Program-made: the position numbers and the translations under genes
Assembly (NCBI GenBank): GCA_013214065.1
Contig: JABSPK010000003.1
Coordinates: forward strand, 62,001 to 126,000
Source of the DNA: Flavobacteriaceae bacterium
Lineage (GTDB): Bacteria > Bacteroidota > Bacteroidia > Flavobacteriales > Flavobacteriaceae
DNA length: 64,000 nt
Direction: 5' to 3'
Shown: positions 52,673 to 62,031 of the stretch, in pieces
Position numbering within the stretch: position 1 is the stretch's first letter
Layout of the letters: each line of letters begins with the position of its first letter
Notes under the pieces: generated by a model
Told to the model about the DNA's origin: nothing
What the model saw: the letters and a program-made list of their open reading frames with translations, nothing else
The model's database searches: none

Positions 52673-54591
52673 GCAAGAAATTTTTGTAGCAGTAATTCCA
52701 CCAGAGCGAAAACCAAGGCAAAAATAACAAACCATTTCCAATACGCGTATACTGCGTCTCTTTCTTCTAAGGTTTCGAAAAGGGAAGGCACCGAATCATA
52801 GACCTGAAAATTGGGCCGCACCTCAACATCCACATAACCTGCTTTGCTTTCATCACGTAGATGGTTGAACGCGAAACGTTGAATGGAATCGGAGTCACTT
52901 ACCGCCGTGTATATGCCCGCTGATGGCACGCTGTTGGTATCGGTGATCAAGCGCACCTTGTTACCCAGTGCCCGTTGCTGCGGAATACGTTGCTGTTGGC
53001 CTTGATACAGCGATACGATATCATCTTTGTCAAGACGTAATTCGAGATCGATCTCATTGCGACGCTCTACATTGAAATACAGGGCATTGCCCTTTAAGCT
53101 TTCCAAACCCATACGGTAAAAGGTCGGAACGATCAGTGGTGCACTTCTGAAATTCGAATGTTCACGATCTAAGGGAGCCGAAAAGACATAGATGTTATCG
53201 GTACCATATAAAAAGCCACTATCATCAGCGAACGAAAGTATTTTGGAAGCACCGGTGTCAAGCTCATAAACAAGGTCTACCTGTGGAAATTCGAAATTGC
53301 TGATCCGCTTTTCGAAAACATTCTCAAATAAGGGATGGGAAAAATCGATTTTCGAGATTTTTTTGCTTACCGGGGCCCTTTGATTGAACTTCATCGGGAA
53401 GAACCGACCCAAAAATGCCGAATAGGCGGTTTCATCGATGGCTGCCCCGGGAATGATGACCATCGCCCCACCTTCGGCATGAAAACTCCCTAATTGATCT
53501 TGAAGGGTTAACGGAATCGATTCGAGACCGTTTAAGACGACTAGGTTTTGACCGGCTATACTGCTGTAGTTCAATCGTTCTATAGCGGTTGAAGTCAGCT
53601 CGAATTCATCTTCGGTATAAATACGTTCCAAATAATCGCCGCCGGATCCATTGATCGCGAGTACCTTGATTTTTGGACGCTGCCCGATGGAGAAATAAAA
53701 GGTGTTGTCGTAAGACAGGCCATTGTCTTGTAAAGAAACCGTACCCAATATGGGTTCATCGATCGGAATGGAAAAAACCACTTGGTTCTTTCCGGTTGAC
53801 GAAGGTTCAATGGCACTCTTTGCGATAAGCCGATCTTTATCGAACATGGAAACCAGCACCTTTTCTTCGTCATCAAGGCCCGAAACCTCAATGACCAACT
53901 CCCTTTGGCGATTCAAGGTCTTGCCGAAGTATACCGAGTCCAAGGCAATGTTCCTGGTGGCGTCCGGACTTAACCGCACGGCGTGGATATCCGTTCCTGT
54001 AGTAGGGAAGCTGTCTTGGATAAAATTGGTTTGGAAATCGGAAATGACCACTAAATCGGATAGGGAGGTCGATTCGGGATCCATCAACGAAGCTGCTTTT
54101 TTAACTACTTGTGCTAGGGACAACTGTTTCGTTCGGGGCGCGAGTTCCAAGAGTTTGTTCGTCAGATTGGATGCCTTGACCTTCGTAAAAGTCTCATTGT
54201 TGGTGAAAAGGGTAATCGGGGTCTCTTTGGGTAGTTTTTTGATTAAATCCTGTACCGCGACCTCAAAAAGTTCCTGACCATTGGATTTGGCTTGCATACT
54301 GAAGGAATCATCGAGATAGACGACCCATTGTCGGTCCGGGTTTTGGGTTTGTTCCGAAAAGTGGGGTTGGGCAAAGGCCAAGACCAGGGCGATCAAAATC
54401 AAACACCGTGTCAATAACAACAGCCAACGTTTCAAGGTGTTGCTTTTCCTCGACTCGGAAACCACCTTGCGCAACATCGCAACGTTCGTAAAGGCGGTTT
54501 TTTTAAAACGACGCAATTGGAAAAGATGGACGATAAGCGGCAAAAGCAGCAAAAAAAGCGCCCATAAGACTTCTGGATGTTTAAACTGCAT
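52669..54591 (-). CDS. BatA-domain / vWA-containing membrane protein
   Basis: A 640-residue protein: N-terminal BatA aerotolerance-type segment (FKHPEVLWALFLLLLPLIVHLFQLRRFKK), second membrane helix (WLLLLTRCLILIALVLAFAQ), then a vWA-like domain with the MIDAS DDSFSM (about residue 97), a long periplasmic beta-rich region and a final membrane helix (WFVIFALVFALVELLLQKF). Similar proteins in Bacteroidota lie near MoxR-type ATPases; none is here. Protein-protein contact via the metal site is expected. First gene of a four-gene operon. Confidence 0.85.
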   Translation of the reverse strand: MQFKHPEVLWALFLLLLPLIVHLFQLRRFKKTAFTNVAMLRKVVSESRKSNTLKRWLLLLTRCLILIALVLAFAQPHFSEQTQNPDRQWVVYLDDSFSMQAKSNGQELFEVAVQDLIKKLPKETPITLFTNNETFTKVKASNLTNKLLELAPRTKQLSLAQVVKKAASLMDPESTSLSDLVVISDFQTNFIQDSFPTTGTDIHAVRLSPDATRNIALDSVYFGKTLNRQRELVIEVSGLDDEEKVLVSMFDKDRLIAKSAIEPSSTGKNQVVFSIPIDEPILGTVSLQDNGLSYDNTFYFSIGQRPKIKVLAINGSGGDYLERIYTEDEFELTSTAIERLNYSSIAGQNLVVLNGLESIPLTLQDQLGSFHAEGGAMVIIPGAAIDETAYSAFLGRFFPMKFNQRAPVSKKISKIDFSHPLFENVFEKRISNFEFPQVDLVYELDTGASKILSFADDSGFLYGTDNIYVFSAPLDREHSNFRSAPLIVPTFYRMGLESLKGNALYFNVERRNEIDLELRLDKDDIVSLYQGQQQRIPQQRALGNKVRLITDTNSVPSAGIYTAVSDSDSIQRFAFNHLRDESKAGYVDVEVRPNFQVYDSVPSLFETLEERDAVYAYWKWFVIFALVFALVELLLQKFLA

Positions 54592-54693
54592 GTTCTGATT
54601 CGATGCGATAAAGATAGCGTATTCCCCAAAAGCCGATTCTTATGGTGGTGTTAAGGTTTGCAGCCGCTTCATGTACTTTTCGGGTACAGCCGG

Positions 54694-55749
54694 TTAGCAA
54701 AAAAAGTAGTGATCTGTTGGCGAAGACAGCCCTTTTTCCTTCATATAACCCTTAATATAGGTCTGGGCTTCGGCATTGGCGACCGTAACGATGCTTTGCG
54801 GACGCTCCAAGGATTCCAAGAGACCGTAATGGAAAAGCGGAACCCCGTAGATTTTTTTACCGATTTTTTTTGGGTTATCACATAACCAGGTAAAGGCAAC
54901 TTTTTCGCTAACCAATCGTTTGGCCGCATACTTGCCTTTATACCCTGCACCCCATATGACCAAAGGTCTACTTGCGACATGATCGAGTTGTAGAAAATAG
55001 TCCAGTTTGATGTCCAAGAAGTAATTTTCCGCATAGTGCTCATGGGTGCGAGAGGTACGGGTGTCGTAATCACGCCATAGGTGAAGCACTTTTTGACAGG
55101 GGATCACCTTGTACCCGTGCTGGTAAAATCGAAAAACCAAATCGTAATCTTCCGGATAGCGTTCCCTATTGAAACCACCACAGGCCTCGAAATCGCTACG
55201 GTAAACCATCCAACAGGGTGAGGGGATGACACATTCCCTGTAGATTTCATCGTAGTTCGCACCCTTTTCCGTCAAGCCGTTCAACCATTTTTCATAGCGC
55301 TGGTAACCGTCACTGATGCCTCGGTCAGAGAAATAGGAGACCTGACCAACGGCAACATGGCCCTTTCCATGTGCTTTCAAGGCAGTGAGCATATGTTCGA
55401 GCCGCTCGGGCTTCATGATGTCATCGGAGTCCATTCGGGTGATCCATTCCCCTTGGGCATGTGCATATCCCGTCTGTAGGGCAGCGATGATTCCATTGCC
55501 GGAATTCCGGTAGCCCTTGATCCTCGGGTCGGTACGGGCATATTCACCGACAAGCTCGTAGCTCCTATCGGATGACCCGTCGTTGACCGCCAAGACTTCC
55601 CAATCGGTATGGGTTTGATCCTGGATGGAATCGAAACATTCGGAAATAAAGACCTCCGTATTCTTAAAGGGAATAATGATGCTGACCAAGGCCCTGCTAA
55701 TCCAAAAGTTTGCTAAGCGTTTCCCCGACCAGGCGTTCCATAACCGCAT
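54694..55749 (-). CDS. Glycosyltransferase family 2 with C-terminal Rossmann-like domain
   Basis: Up to 351 residues. The GT-A part begins ALVSIIIPFKNTEVFISECF and has the nucleotide motif VNDGSSDRSYELV and the metal-binding TRMDSDDIMKPERL. From about residue 260, LVIWGAGYKGKYAAKRLVSEK starts a second nucleotide-binding-like fold (GxGxxG) found in sugar-modifying proteins. The ATG at 55749 would overlap the SGNH gene by 53 bases and gives a poor N-terminus; TTG at 55689 (LVSIIIP) is more like other GT2 starts. Target glycan unknown. Confidence 0.82.
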   Translation of the reverse strand: MRLWNAWSGKRLANFWISRALVSIIIPFKNTEVFISECFDSIQDQTHTDWEVLAVNDGSSDRSYELVGEYARTDPRIKGYRNSGNGIIAALQTGYAHAQGEWITRMDSDDIMKPERLEHMLTALKAHGKGHVAVGQVSYFSDRGISDGYQRYEKWLNGLTEKGANYDEIYRECVIPSPCWMVYRSDFEACGGFNRERYPEDYDLVFRFYQHGYKVIPCQKVLHLWRDYDTRTSRTHEHYAENYFLDIKLDYFLQLDHVASRPLVIWGAGYKGKYAAKRLVSEKVAFTWLCDNPKKIGKKIYGVPLFHYGLLESLERPQSIVTVANAEAQTYIKGYMKEKGLSSPTDHYFFC

Positions 55750-56386
55750 ACCCGGCTTTGGTCAAATGGACTTCGTCCGTAGTCAATGCTTCAGGTAAGC
55801 CGTTGCGTTCATCGGCCATGGCCGAAAAATAATCAAGATAGGGCACGCCTTTTTCTTGGGCCATGTGGCGCAACAGTGTATTGAGTTTCGGGATATTGAT
55901 ATTAGGTGCCTTCCCGGGCCGCCAAGGATAGTCATAAGCCGGTAAGACCGAACACACCACCGGGGTTACGCCGTTTGCCTTTGCCAACTCGACCATCGAT
56001 TTGATATTGTCATGGATCTGCTCAAGGGTCATCGGGCCTGTATTGCCCGCGATGTCGTTCGTACCGGCCAATATAAGCACGACCTTAGGTTGCAAATCCA
56101 GCACATCTTGGCGAAAACGCAAGAGCATCTGGGGTGTGGTTTGCCCACTGATACCTCTATTGATATAGGTTTCGTTACTAAAAAACGAAGGGTTGGCGTT
56201 TGACCATCCCTCCGTAATACTATTCCCCATAAAGACTACACGTTCTCCTGCACCGTCTTGATCGGTAAGGGCCTGGTTCGCGGCTTGGTATTTGTTGAGG
56301 TTGGCCCAATCTTGGGCGGTGGTCATGGCCGGTTTGAAAAAATTGAGCAGCATGAAAAACAGGAGCATTCGATTGGTTAGGTGCAT
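55697..56386 (-). CDS. Secreted SGNH/GDSL hydrolase
   Basis: A 229-residue protein with signal peptide (RMLLFFMLLNFFKPAMTTAQ). Block I is VVFMGNSITEGWSNANP (a GNS variant of GDS), block II the Gly in NRGISGQTTPQML, block III the Asn in ILAGTNDIAGN, and block V the catalytic pair in TDEVHLTKAGYAVM. It should deacylate carbohydrate or lipid esters in the periplasm. Its stop overlaps the glycosyltransferase gene start region, so both may work on the same glycan. Confidence 0.87.
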   Translation of the reverse strand: MHLTNRMLLFFMLLNFFKPAMTTAQDWANLNKYQAANQALTDQDGAGERVVFMGNSITEGWSNANPSFFSNETYINRGISGQTTPQMLLRFRQDVLDLQPKVVLILAGTNDIAGNTGPMTLEQIHDNIKSMVELAKANGVTPVVCSVLPAYDYPWRPGKAPNINIPKLNTLLRHMAQEKGVPYLDYFSAMADERNGLPEALTTDEVHLTKAGYAVMERLVGETLSKLLD

Positions 56387-56411
56387 CAGATCATTTTTCT
56401 AAAAATACGGA

Positions 56412-56663
56412 TTATTGTATTAGCCAGAAGACCAACAAAGAAAGTCCGGTCAGTAGGATGATAAACGCCAATAGCCCTTTAAGCCAAAGTCGGCGGTTAT
56501 AGGCCCGCATTTGTTCACGAACGCGCAACACATCGGTTGTAGTCGATGGTTTTACATGAAGTTGCGTAATGGAAGGGGTTCCGAATACGTCCTCTTTGGT
56601 TTTACGTTTTCTTTCCTTTAATAAACTCCTATTGTACTTATAACTGACAATTGCATGTGACAT
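56412..56663 (-). CDS. Small C-terminally anchored protein, function unknown
   Basis: An 83-residue protein: basic, polar N-terminal part (SLLKERKRKTKEDVFGTP) and one C-terminal membrane segment (GLLAFIILLTGLSLLVFWLIQ) at the very end, so it is tail-anchored with a cytoplasmic domain. No family recognised. It stands 25 bases before the SGNH gene. Confidence 0.6.
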   Translation of the reverse strand: MSHAIVSYKYNRSLLKERKRKTKEDVFGTPSITQLHVKPSTTTDVLRVREQMRAYNRRLWLKGLLAFIILLTGLSLLVFWLIQ

Positions 56664-56755
56664 GGTGTTGCTTTTTTGATTGTTGATACTGCACTATATG
56701 TATCAAAAAAGCAAAATATGTTACATTATATTTAATAAATTAACAAAAATAATGA

Positions 56756-57388
56756 TTATTTTATTATATTATTGATGTATTCTTGAATATCTTCAAAGTA
56801 CTTTCCCATATGCCGACCGTCTACTAAGGCGTGGTGCGCTTGCACGGATAAGGGCATGAGCGTATTTCCTTGTTGTTCAAAGAACTTACCCCAGCTGATG
56901 CGAGGTACCGAATCGTGTGGGTGGTAACTCATGGCATGTTGCATGCTGGTAAAACTGACCCATGGAATGGCCGATAGGAACAAGTAGTCGTCACGTCCAG
57001 GTTCATCCTCGATGGAGGGATCGGTCTTCATACGTTCGCGAACCACTTCGGCCGATTGCAAGAAAGCCTTCCTATCAGCATCGTAGGGCACCGTACAGAA
57101 ACTGAATACGTCGGTTTGTTCGTTCGGAACGGTAAAGGAGGGGTGCACGGCTTGGTGCTCGACGACTTCCCCGTCGCGAATACGCCATCGGAATTCTTTG
57201 ATGTTATTTGCGACCGAAGCTATGGCATGCACCAAACAATAGGTTAGGGGCAATCCGTTTCCCTTGACGTGATCTAGAAAAGAGGAGACATCGATATTCG
57301 CGCAAATATTGAAATGGGGATGGTTCATCCCATTGAAAAACTCGAAATGCTTTTTTCTATGGGGTTGGTCAAAAACGATTTTTTTCAT
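56756..57388 (-). CDS. CatA-like O-acetyltransferase (chloramphenicol acetyltransferase fold)
   Basis: A 210-residue protein of the CAT family. The catalytic motif QAHHALVDGRHMGKYF (HHxxxDG) near residue 188 is intact, and FDQPHRKKHFEFFNGMNHPHFNI is the usual N-terminal segment; NIPWVSFTS-like region (SAIPWVSFTSMQH) is also typical. It could acetylate chloramphenicol, but chromosomal relatives in flavobacteria mostly have unknown acceptors. It overlaps the upstream secreted protein gene by four bases (ATGA), so translation is coupled. Resistance cannot be claimed from sequence. Confidence 0.82.
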   Translation of the reverse strand: MKKIVFDQPHRKKHFEFFNGMNHPHFNICANIDVSSFLDHVKGNGLPLTYCLVHAIASVANNIKEFRWRIRDGEVVEHQAVHPSFTVPNEQTDVFSFCTVPYDADRKAFLQSAEVVRERMKTDPSIEDEPGRDDYLFLSAIPWVSFTSMQHAMSYHPHDSVPRISWGKFFEQQGNTLMPLSVQAHHALVDGRHMGKYFEDIQEYINNIIK

Positions 57389-57963
57389 TCGGGCTTCGGT
57401 GGGGTTATCATGATATGGGCCCTATGGGTACCGGGATCCATCAACCAAGCATGCCCAGGAGGAGTGGGAGTGGTGGGTAGGCCCGTACTTTCCCCGGTTG
57501 CGAACGGCATGTAGAACACATAGCGTACATATGGATTATCAATTTCCTGGGTCACTTGGTTATAATCCCCTGAAAAAACACATAGGGTCGCTTTATCCGG
57601 CATGGGCAAGGTGCCGGCTTTTACTTCCGTTTCACGAATGTCAAAAATTTCCTGAAAACTTTTTCCAACTGCTTTGAGTTCACGGCCCCTAGCCATGAAG
57701 GGTTCTAGGTCCTTGTGATAGGCAGCGGTCGAAAAAGATGCTGTTTTGGGATCGTCGGCTATCGCAATGTAGGCGTTCGTGCCTTCTCGAAGTGTAATGA
57801 ACTTGCCCGAGCTATCATAGCCATAGACCATGGCCCCATCTTGGTAATCTTGGGGCACGGCCATCAAAGCGGTTTCGATTTGCCAGGCAGCAGGTGGTAC
57901 GTCTTGGGCAAGGGCCCCAATTGCCCAAAACAGGGCTAAAAATCCAAGTGCATCCCATTTCAT
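57385..57963 (-). CDS. Secreted hypothetical protein
   Basis: A 192-residue protein with signal peptide (MKWDALGFLALFWAIGALAQ). The body includes YQDGAMVYGYDSSGKFITLREGTNAYIAIADDP and a Pro/His-rich end (PTPPGHAWLMDPGTHRAHIMITPP). I do not recognise the family. It is translationally coupled to the CAT-like gene and lies three bases after the carboxypeptidase gene in the same direction, so the three genes form an operon. Confidence 0.7.
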   Translation of the reverse strand: MKWDALGFLALFWAIGALAQDVPPAAWQIETALMAVPQDYQDGAMVYGYDSSGKFITLREGTNAYIAIADDPKTASFSTAAYHKDLEPFMARGRELKAVGKSFQEIFDIRETEVKAGTLPMPDKATLCVFSGDYNQVTQEIDNPYVRYVFYMPFATGESTGLPTTPTPPGHAWLMDPGTHRAHIMITPPKPE

Positions 57964-57966
57964 AGC

Positions 57967-59454
57967 TTAATATTTTGCGGCTTTGCCGTTGGTCGCGGTT
58001 CGTACGATAAAGGCCCTAAGGTCGTCATTGGCCTTTTTTAGGTCTTCGCGTCGTAGGTACATCATATGCCCCGAACGGTATCCTTTAAACTCAAATCGAT
58101 CTTTCATGCGCCCGCTGGGATCGACCTGCCACATCGTATATTTCGCATTAAAATAGGTGGTGGCCCCGTCGTAATACCCCGATTGTACCAAAACGTTCAA
58201 ATACGGGTTTTGGGCCATGGCCTGCCGCAGGTTATCGCGGGTATTGTCGTCATCATTGTTCCACGGATGCACGGGACCGAACATGTTGTATTTGATATCG
58301 GTCTTGAAGTTCAACTCCTCTTGTAAGTAATAGTTGATAGCAGGGGTAAAACTGTGTAACCAGGAAGTGAGTTCTGCCGAGTAGTCGGGCCGAGCGCCGA
58401 ACAATTGGCGATCGATACCCAAATAGCGGCTATCCAAACGTCCGACGTTGTAGCCGCCATTATCCTTTAAGAGATTTTTCCAAAAGAAACGGGTGGGCAC
58501 ATCCAAATTATGGTCTAGGATGTCTTTCGCATCCAGTCCGGAATAATACGCCATTTTTTGTGCGACTTCCTGGCGCTCCGCTTCTGCTATAAAACCCCCT
58601 TTTGCAATGGCCGGTATCAAGGTATTGATGGTATATTCCTCGGCCTCCGGAAGCACTTCCAAAAGATCTTTGGACTGCAAAGCCGGTGGTAAGGCTTTGT
58701 GGTGCCAAGCCGCTGCGGTATAATAGGGGAGGTTCAGCGCGCTTGAAACCGGACCGCCGACCCGAATGACCTTGTAATCGGCAGGTGACACCATAATGAC
58801 CCCGTTGAGGTACATCCATTGCTGGTTTTGCAAGGCCAGCGAAAGGCCCATTACACGGGTGCCGCCATAACTTTCACCAATAATATACTTTGGGGAACGC
58901 CAGCGGTTGTTACGGGTCACGAAGGTATTCATCCATTCGGCCAGGTATTTGACATCGGCATTGATCCCGAAGAACTTATCACGGTCTACTTCCTTGCCCT
59001 TTTCAGGGATGGTCCTTGAATAACCGGTATTCGCCGGGTTGATGTACACGATGTCGGTCACGTCCAAAACGGAAAAAGGATTGGACTTTACCCCATACGG
59101 TTGTACCGGATAGCCTTCGTCATCGATTTTCAGCACCCGGGGTCCGGTATATGCCAAATGCATCCAGACCGATCCTGATCCCGGACCACCGTTGAAGGAA
59201 AATAAAATCGGTCGCGATGCCCGATCTTTGATATTGTTGCGGGTGTAATAGGTATAATGCAAAGAAGCTACGGGTTTGCCCATATCGTCCCAAACGGGCT
59301 GGGTTCCGGTTGTTGCGGTATAATTCATGGCCGTGCCATTGATGGTCACGCTATGTTGGGTGGTGATGGTGGTATCGATCGGTAATTTCCGATTCTGGCC
59401 GTTCAAAAAAAGGCTAGCCGAGAGGAAAGCCAGTAGGAGCAAGGAGTTTTTCAT
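57967..59454 (-). CDS. Secreted S10 serine carboxypeptidase
   Basis: A 495-residue secreted protease with signal peptide (MKNSLLLLAFLSASLFLNGQ). Catalytic motifs: oxyanion segment FSFNGGPGSGSVWMHL, nucleophile in YIIGESYGGTRVMG (about residue 195), Asp near QSGYYDGATTYF and His in KGYRSGHMMYLRRED. It releases C-terminal amino acids from peptides in the periplasm. First gene of the three-gene minus-strand operon; divergent from the oxidoreductase gene. Confidence 0.9.
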   Translation of the reverse strand: MKNSLLLLAFLSASLFLNGQNRKLPIDTTITTQHSVTINGTAMNYTATTGTQPVWDDMGKPVASLHYTYYTRNNIKDRASRPILFSFNGGPGSGSVWMHLAYTGPRVLKIDDEGYPVQPYGVKSNPFSVLDVTDIVYINPANTGYSRTIPEKGKEVDRDKFFGINADVKYLAEWMNTFVTRNNRWRSPKYIIGESYGGTRVMGLSLALQNQQWMYLNGVIMVSPADYKVIRVGGPVSSALNLPYYTAAAWHHKALPPALQSKDLLEVLPEAEEYTINTLIPAIAKGGFIAEAERQEVAQKMAYYSGLDAKDILDHNLDVPTRFFWKNLLKDNGGYNVGRLDSRYLGIDRQLFGARPDYSAELTSWLHSFTPAINYYLQEELNFKTDIKYNMFGPVHPWNNDDDNTRDNLRQAMAQNPYLNVLVQSGYYDGATTYFNAKYTMWQVDPSGRMKDRFEFKGYRSGHMMYLRREDLKKANDDLRAFIVRTATNGKAAKY

Positions 59455-59557
59455 TTTAGATGGATTAGTCTTTTTAAAAGTAGCGATTTTGGTTAAGAAA
59501 TGTGAAACATTTGTGATTTGGGAAATAGGTACCGTACCTTAGGGGAAACCACCTCTT

Positions 59558-60688
59558 ATGGCAAAGATCGACCGGAGACGATTTAACAAGACTTTGACCA
59601 AGGGCATTGGAGCTGCGGCCTTGACCGCCCAGTTGCCCTTGACCCTATCAATGACCCAAAAGCGAAAGCGCCTTGGCGTTGCCTTGGTTGGACTGGGTGG
59701 GTATAGCACCTATCAATTGGCACCCGCCCTTCAAGACACCGAATTCTGCCATTTGGCCGCCATCGTAACCGGAACTCCTGCAAAGGAGGCCCTATGGGCC
59801 AAACGTTTCGGCATTACCAAAGACCATATCTACAACTATTCCAATTTCGACACCATCAAAGACGATCCTACCGTGGATATTGTTTACGTCGTCTTACCCA
59901 ATGCCATGCATGCCGAATTCAGTATCCGAGCAGCCCAAGCTCAAAAACATGTCATTTGCGAGAAACCGATGGGGATGGATGTGCAGGAATGCGATGCCAT
60001 TATCGATGCCTGCAACCAAGCCGGCGTCAAATTGGGGATGGGGTATCGGCTACATTCGGAGCCTTACACCCAGGCCGTCAAACGGTTCGTTCGGGAAAAA
60101 ACCTTTGGTGCGGTGGTTAATATGGATTCCGAAGCGGCCTATACTTCCCGAGGCAATCCTGACCAATGGCGACTTGATAAAAAGCTTTCCGGAGGAGGAG
60201 CATTGATGAATATGGGATGTTATGCGATTCAAGGCCTGATTTACGGTAGTGGGGAAAACCCGATTTCGGTGACCGCCCAAGAGTTCAGCACCCGACCCGA
60301 ATACTTCAAAGACACGGACGAGACGATTACGGCCCAATTTGAATTCGCCAGTGGGGCCACAGGAGCGATGTTGACCTCGCACAACCAAAACGCCAACAAG
60401 CTACGGGTAAACTGTAAGAACGGATGGTATGAACTGGACCCTGCAAGCACTTATATCCCCCTTGCCGGTCGCACTTCGAACGGCCCACTTCGATTCGAAC
60501 AGGTCAGCCAGCAACAATTGCAAATGGACGATTTCGCCAAACACATTCTTTTCGATGCTCCCAATCGGGCCCCTGGCGAGATGGGCAAACGCGATATGGA
60601 GATCGTGGCCGCCATTTACCGTTCGATCGCCACTAAGGGGTCCAAGCAGTTTTTTGATTTTCCCTCGGGCTATGGAATGGGAGGTTAA
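59558..60688 (+). CDS. Gfo/Idh/MocA family oxidoreductase with Tat-type signal
   Basis: A 376-residue NAD(P)-dependent sugar dehydrogenase-type enzyme. The N-terminus DRRRFNKTLTKGIGAAALTA has a twin-arginine signal pattern. The Rossmann part has LGVALVGLGGYSTYQLAP and the family CEKPMGMDVQECD with the catalytic-type Lys, and the C-terminal half has the Gfo/Idh beta-sheet domain (SGGGALMNMGCYAIQGLIYG). Exported members of this family act on sugars in the periplasm with tightly bound cofactor; the substrate is unknown. Confidence 0.88.
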   Translation: MAKIDRRRFNKTLTKGIGAAALTAQLPLTLSMTQKRKRLGVALVGLGGYSTYQLAPALQDTEFCHLAAIVTGTPAKEALWAKRFGITKDHIYNYSNFDTIKDDPTVDIVYVVLPNAMHAEFSIRAAQAQKHVICEKPMGMDVQECDAIIDACNQAGVKLGMGYRLHSEPYTQAVKRFVREKTFGAVVNMDSEAAYTSRGNPDQWRLDKKLSGGGALMNMGCYAIQGLIYGSGENPISVTAQEFSTRPEYFKDTDETITAQFEFASGATGAMLTSHNQNANKLRVNCKNGWYELDPASTYIPLAGRTSNGPLRFEQVSQQQLQMDDFAKHILFDAPNRAPGEMGKRDMEIVAAIYRSIATKGSKQFFDFPSGYGMGG

Positions 60689-60709
60689 CGCGAATTATCT
60701 TGTAGTCCT

Positions 60710-61474
60710 TCAAAACTTTTCAAAAACCCCTAAACCAAATAACGCAAAGTCGTATTTGACGGGGTCAATTGCATCCAATTTTCGCAATTGCCGATCAAGT
60801 TCCAGGAGGGCCTTGGCATCGTTCTGTTTACGACCGAGCAGCTTAAGTTGTCGGGCAACCCGACCCGAATGCACATCAAGGGGGCAGGATAATTTAGAAG
60901 GGGGAATGTCTTTCCAAATCCCAAAGTCCACCCCTTTGGCATCCGACCGCACCATCCACCGCAAAAACATATTGATCCGTTTGGCGGCGGATCCCTTTTC
61001 AGGATTCGAAACGTGCTTCACCGTACGTTTTTCATGGGGCAAGGAGAAAAAGAGGCTATGGAACTTCACAATTGCCGTTTGAAGCCCCGATGCATCTTGA
61101 TGGCGGGTAAATACTCCTTCCAATCCGTCATGGTTTGCATACAAATGCTTCAAGGCAGTCATAAAATACCGAAGATCGGCCCCATTAAAAGTGCGATGTA
61201 CGAATCCATCCAATGCCCCCAGGTCTTGTGGGTCGTGTTCCATGACGAAATCAAATGGGGAATGTTGCATCAACGCCATCAGTCGCGCTGCATTGTTGAT
61301 GATGCTTTTGCGATTGCCCCAGGCGATGGTAGCGGTTAGAAATGCACTGATTTCAATGTCTTCCTTGCGTTCAAAGCGATGCGGAATCTGCAAAGGGTCG
61401 TTTTCCAAAAAGGAAGGGTGTTCGTAAGCGGTAGCCTTTTCATCCAAAAAAACCTTTAAATCCGCCTTATTCAT
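60710..61474 (-). CDS. TIGR02757 family protein
   Basis: A 254-residue cytoplasmic protein recognised by ISAFLTATIAWGNRKSIINNA, FVHRTFNGADLRYF and the late MFLRWMVRSDAKGVDFGIW and PLDVHSGRVARQL. The last motifs resemble the DNA-glycosylase-like HhH region, but no function is established. It overlaps the CPBP protease gene by four bases (ATGA), so it is coupled to it and to the LolD-type gene. Confidence 0.88.
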   Translation of the reverse strand: MNKADLKVFLDEKATAYEHPSFLENDPLQIPHRFERKEDIEISAFLTATIAWGNRKSIINNAARLMALMQHSPFDFVMEHDPQDLGALDGFVHRTFNGADLRYFMTALKHLYANHDGLEGVFTRHQDASGLQTAIVKFHSLFFSLPHEKRTVKHVSNPEKGSAAKRINMFLRWMVRSDAKGVDFGIWKDIPPSKLSCPLDVHSGRVARQLKLLGRKQNDAKALLELDRQLRKLDAIDPVKYDFALFGLGVFEKF

Positions 61475-62031
61475 GCAAATAGGTTTTTGAATACCATGGC
61501 CAAAATAAAAGGCCCTAGGATAATGCCGTTAAAAGCGGCATGCAAGAGCATCGCATGAAAGAGGCCTAGTTTTACGCGGATGTACCCCAAGAAAATTCCG
61601 CTAATCAATTGGGGCAGGACCAACAACGGCGCCCACCAGATCGAAACGTCATAACTCGTGAAGTTAAAGAAATGGATGGCTGCAAAGCCCAAGGTCAAGA
61701 AATAGAACACCAAGGGAAACAGACTTGAATTTTTAAAAAGACCCATGGGGGCCCTGAAAATCAGTTCCTCCATCAGTGGCGCCAAAATGATGGCTAAACC
61801 AAAGATCATCAAAGGGGAGTATTGTTCGAACATCTGGCTGACGGCATGATCACCGAAATCGATGCCAATGGCCGTTTGCAGGATGTTCAAGAACATCCCG
61901 GCGCAGACCGAGAGCATTAGCATCCAGACCAAAAGCCCGAAAAACAAACGAAGCTGGAGTTTTTTAGAAGCACGTAATCGGACGTATTCCGGATTGCGAA
62001 AAAAGCGCCAAACACGCAGCGGTAGGATCAT
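61471..62031 (-). CDS. CPBP family intramembrane metalloprotease
   Basis: A 186-residue CPBP protein with four or more membrane helices. Motifs: [13 protein letters not shown] (about residue 87), [12 protein letters not shown], and [12 protein letters not shown] near the C-terminus, the three conserved metal-binding elements. It overlaps both neighbours by four bases, in a LolD-CPBP-TIGR02757 operon order. Substrate unknown; it is unrelated in context to the CPBP gene at 370. Confidence 0.85.
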   Translation of the reverse strand: MILPLRVWRFFRNPEYVRLRASKKLQLRLFFGLLVWMLMLSVCAGMFLNILQTAIGIDFGDHAVSQMFEQYSPLMIFGLAIILAPLMEELIFRAPMGLFKNSSLFPLVFYFLTLGFAAIHFFNFTSYDVSIWWAPLLVLPQLISGIFLGYIRVKLGLFHAMLLHAAFNGIILGPFILAMVFKNLFA

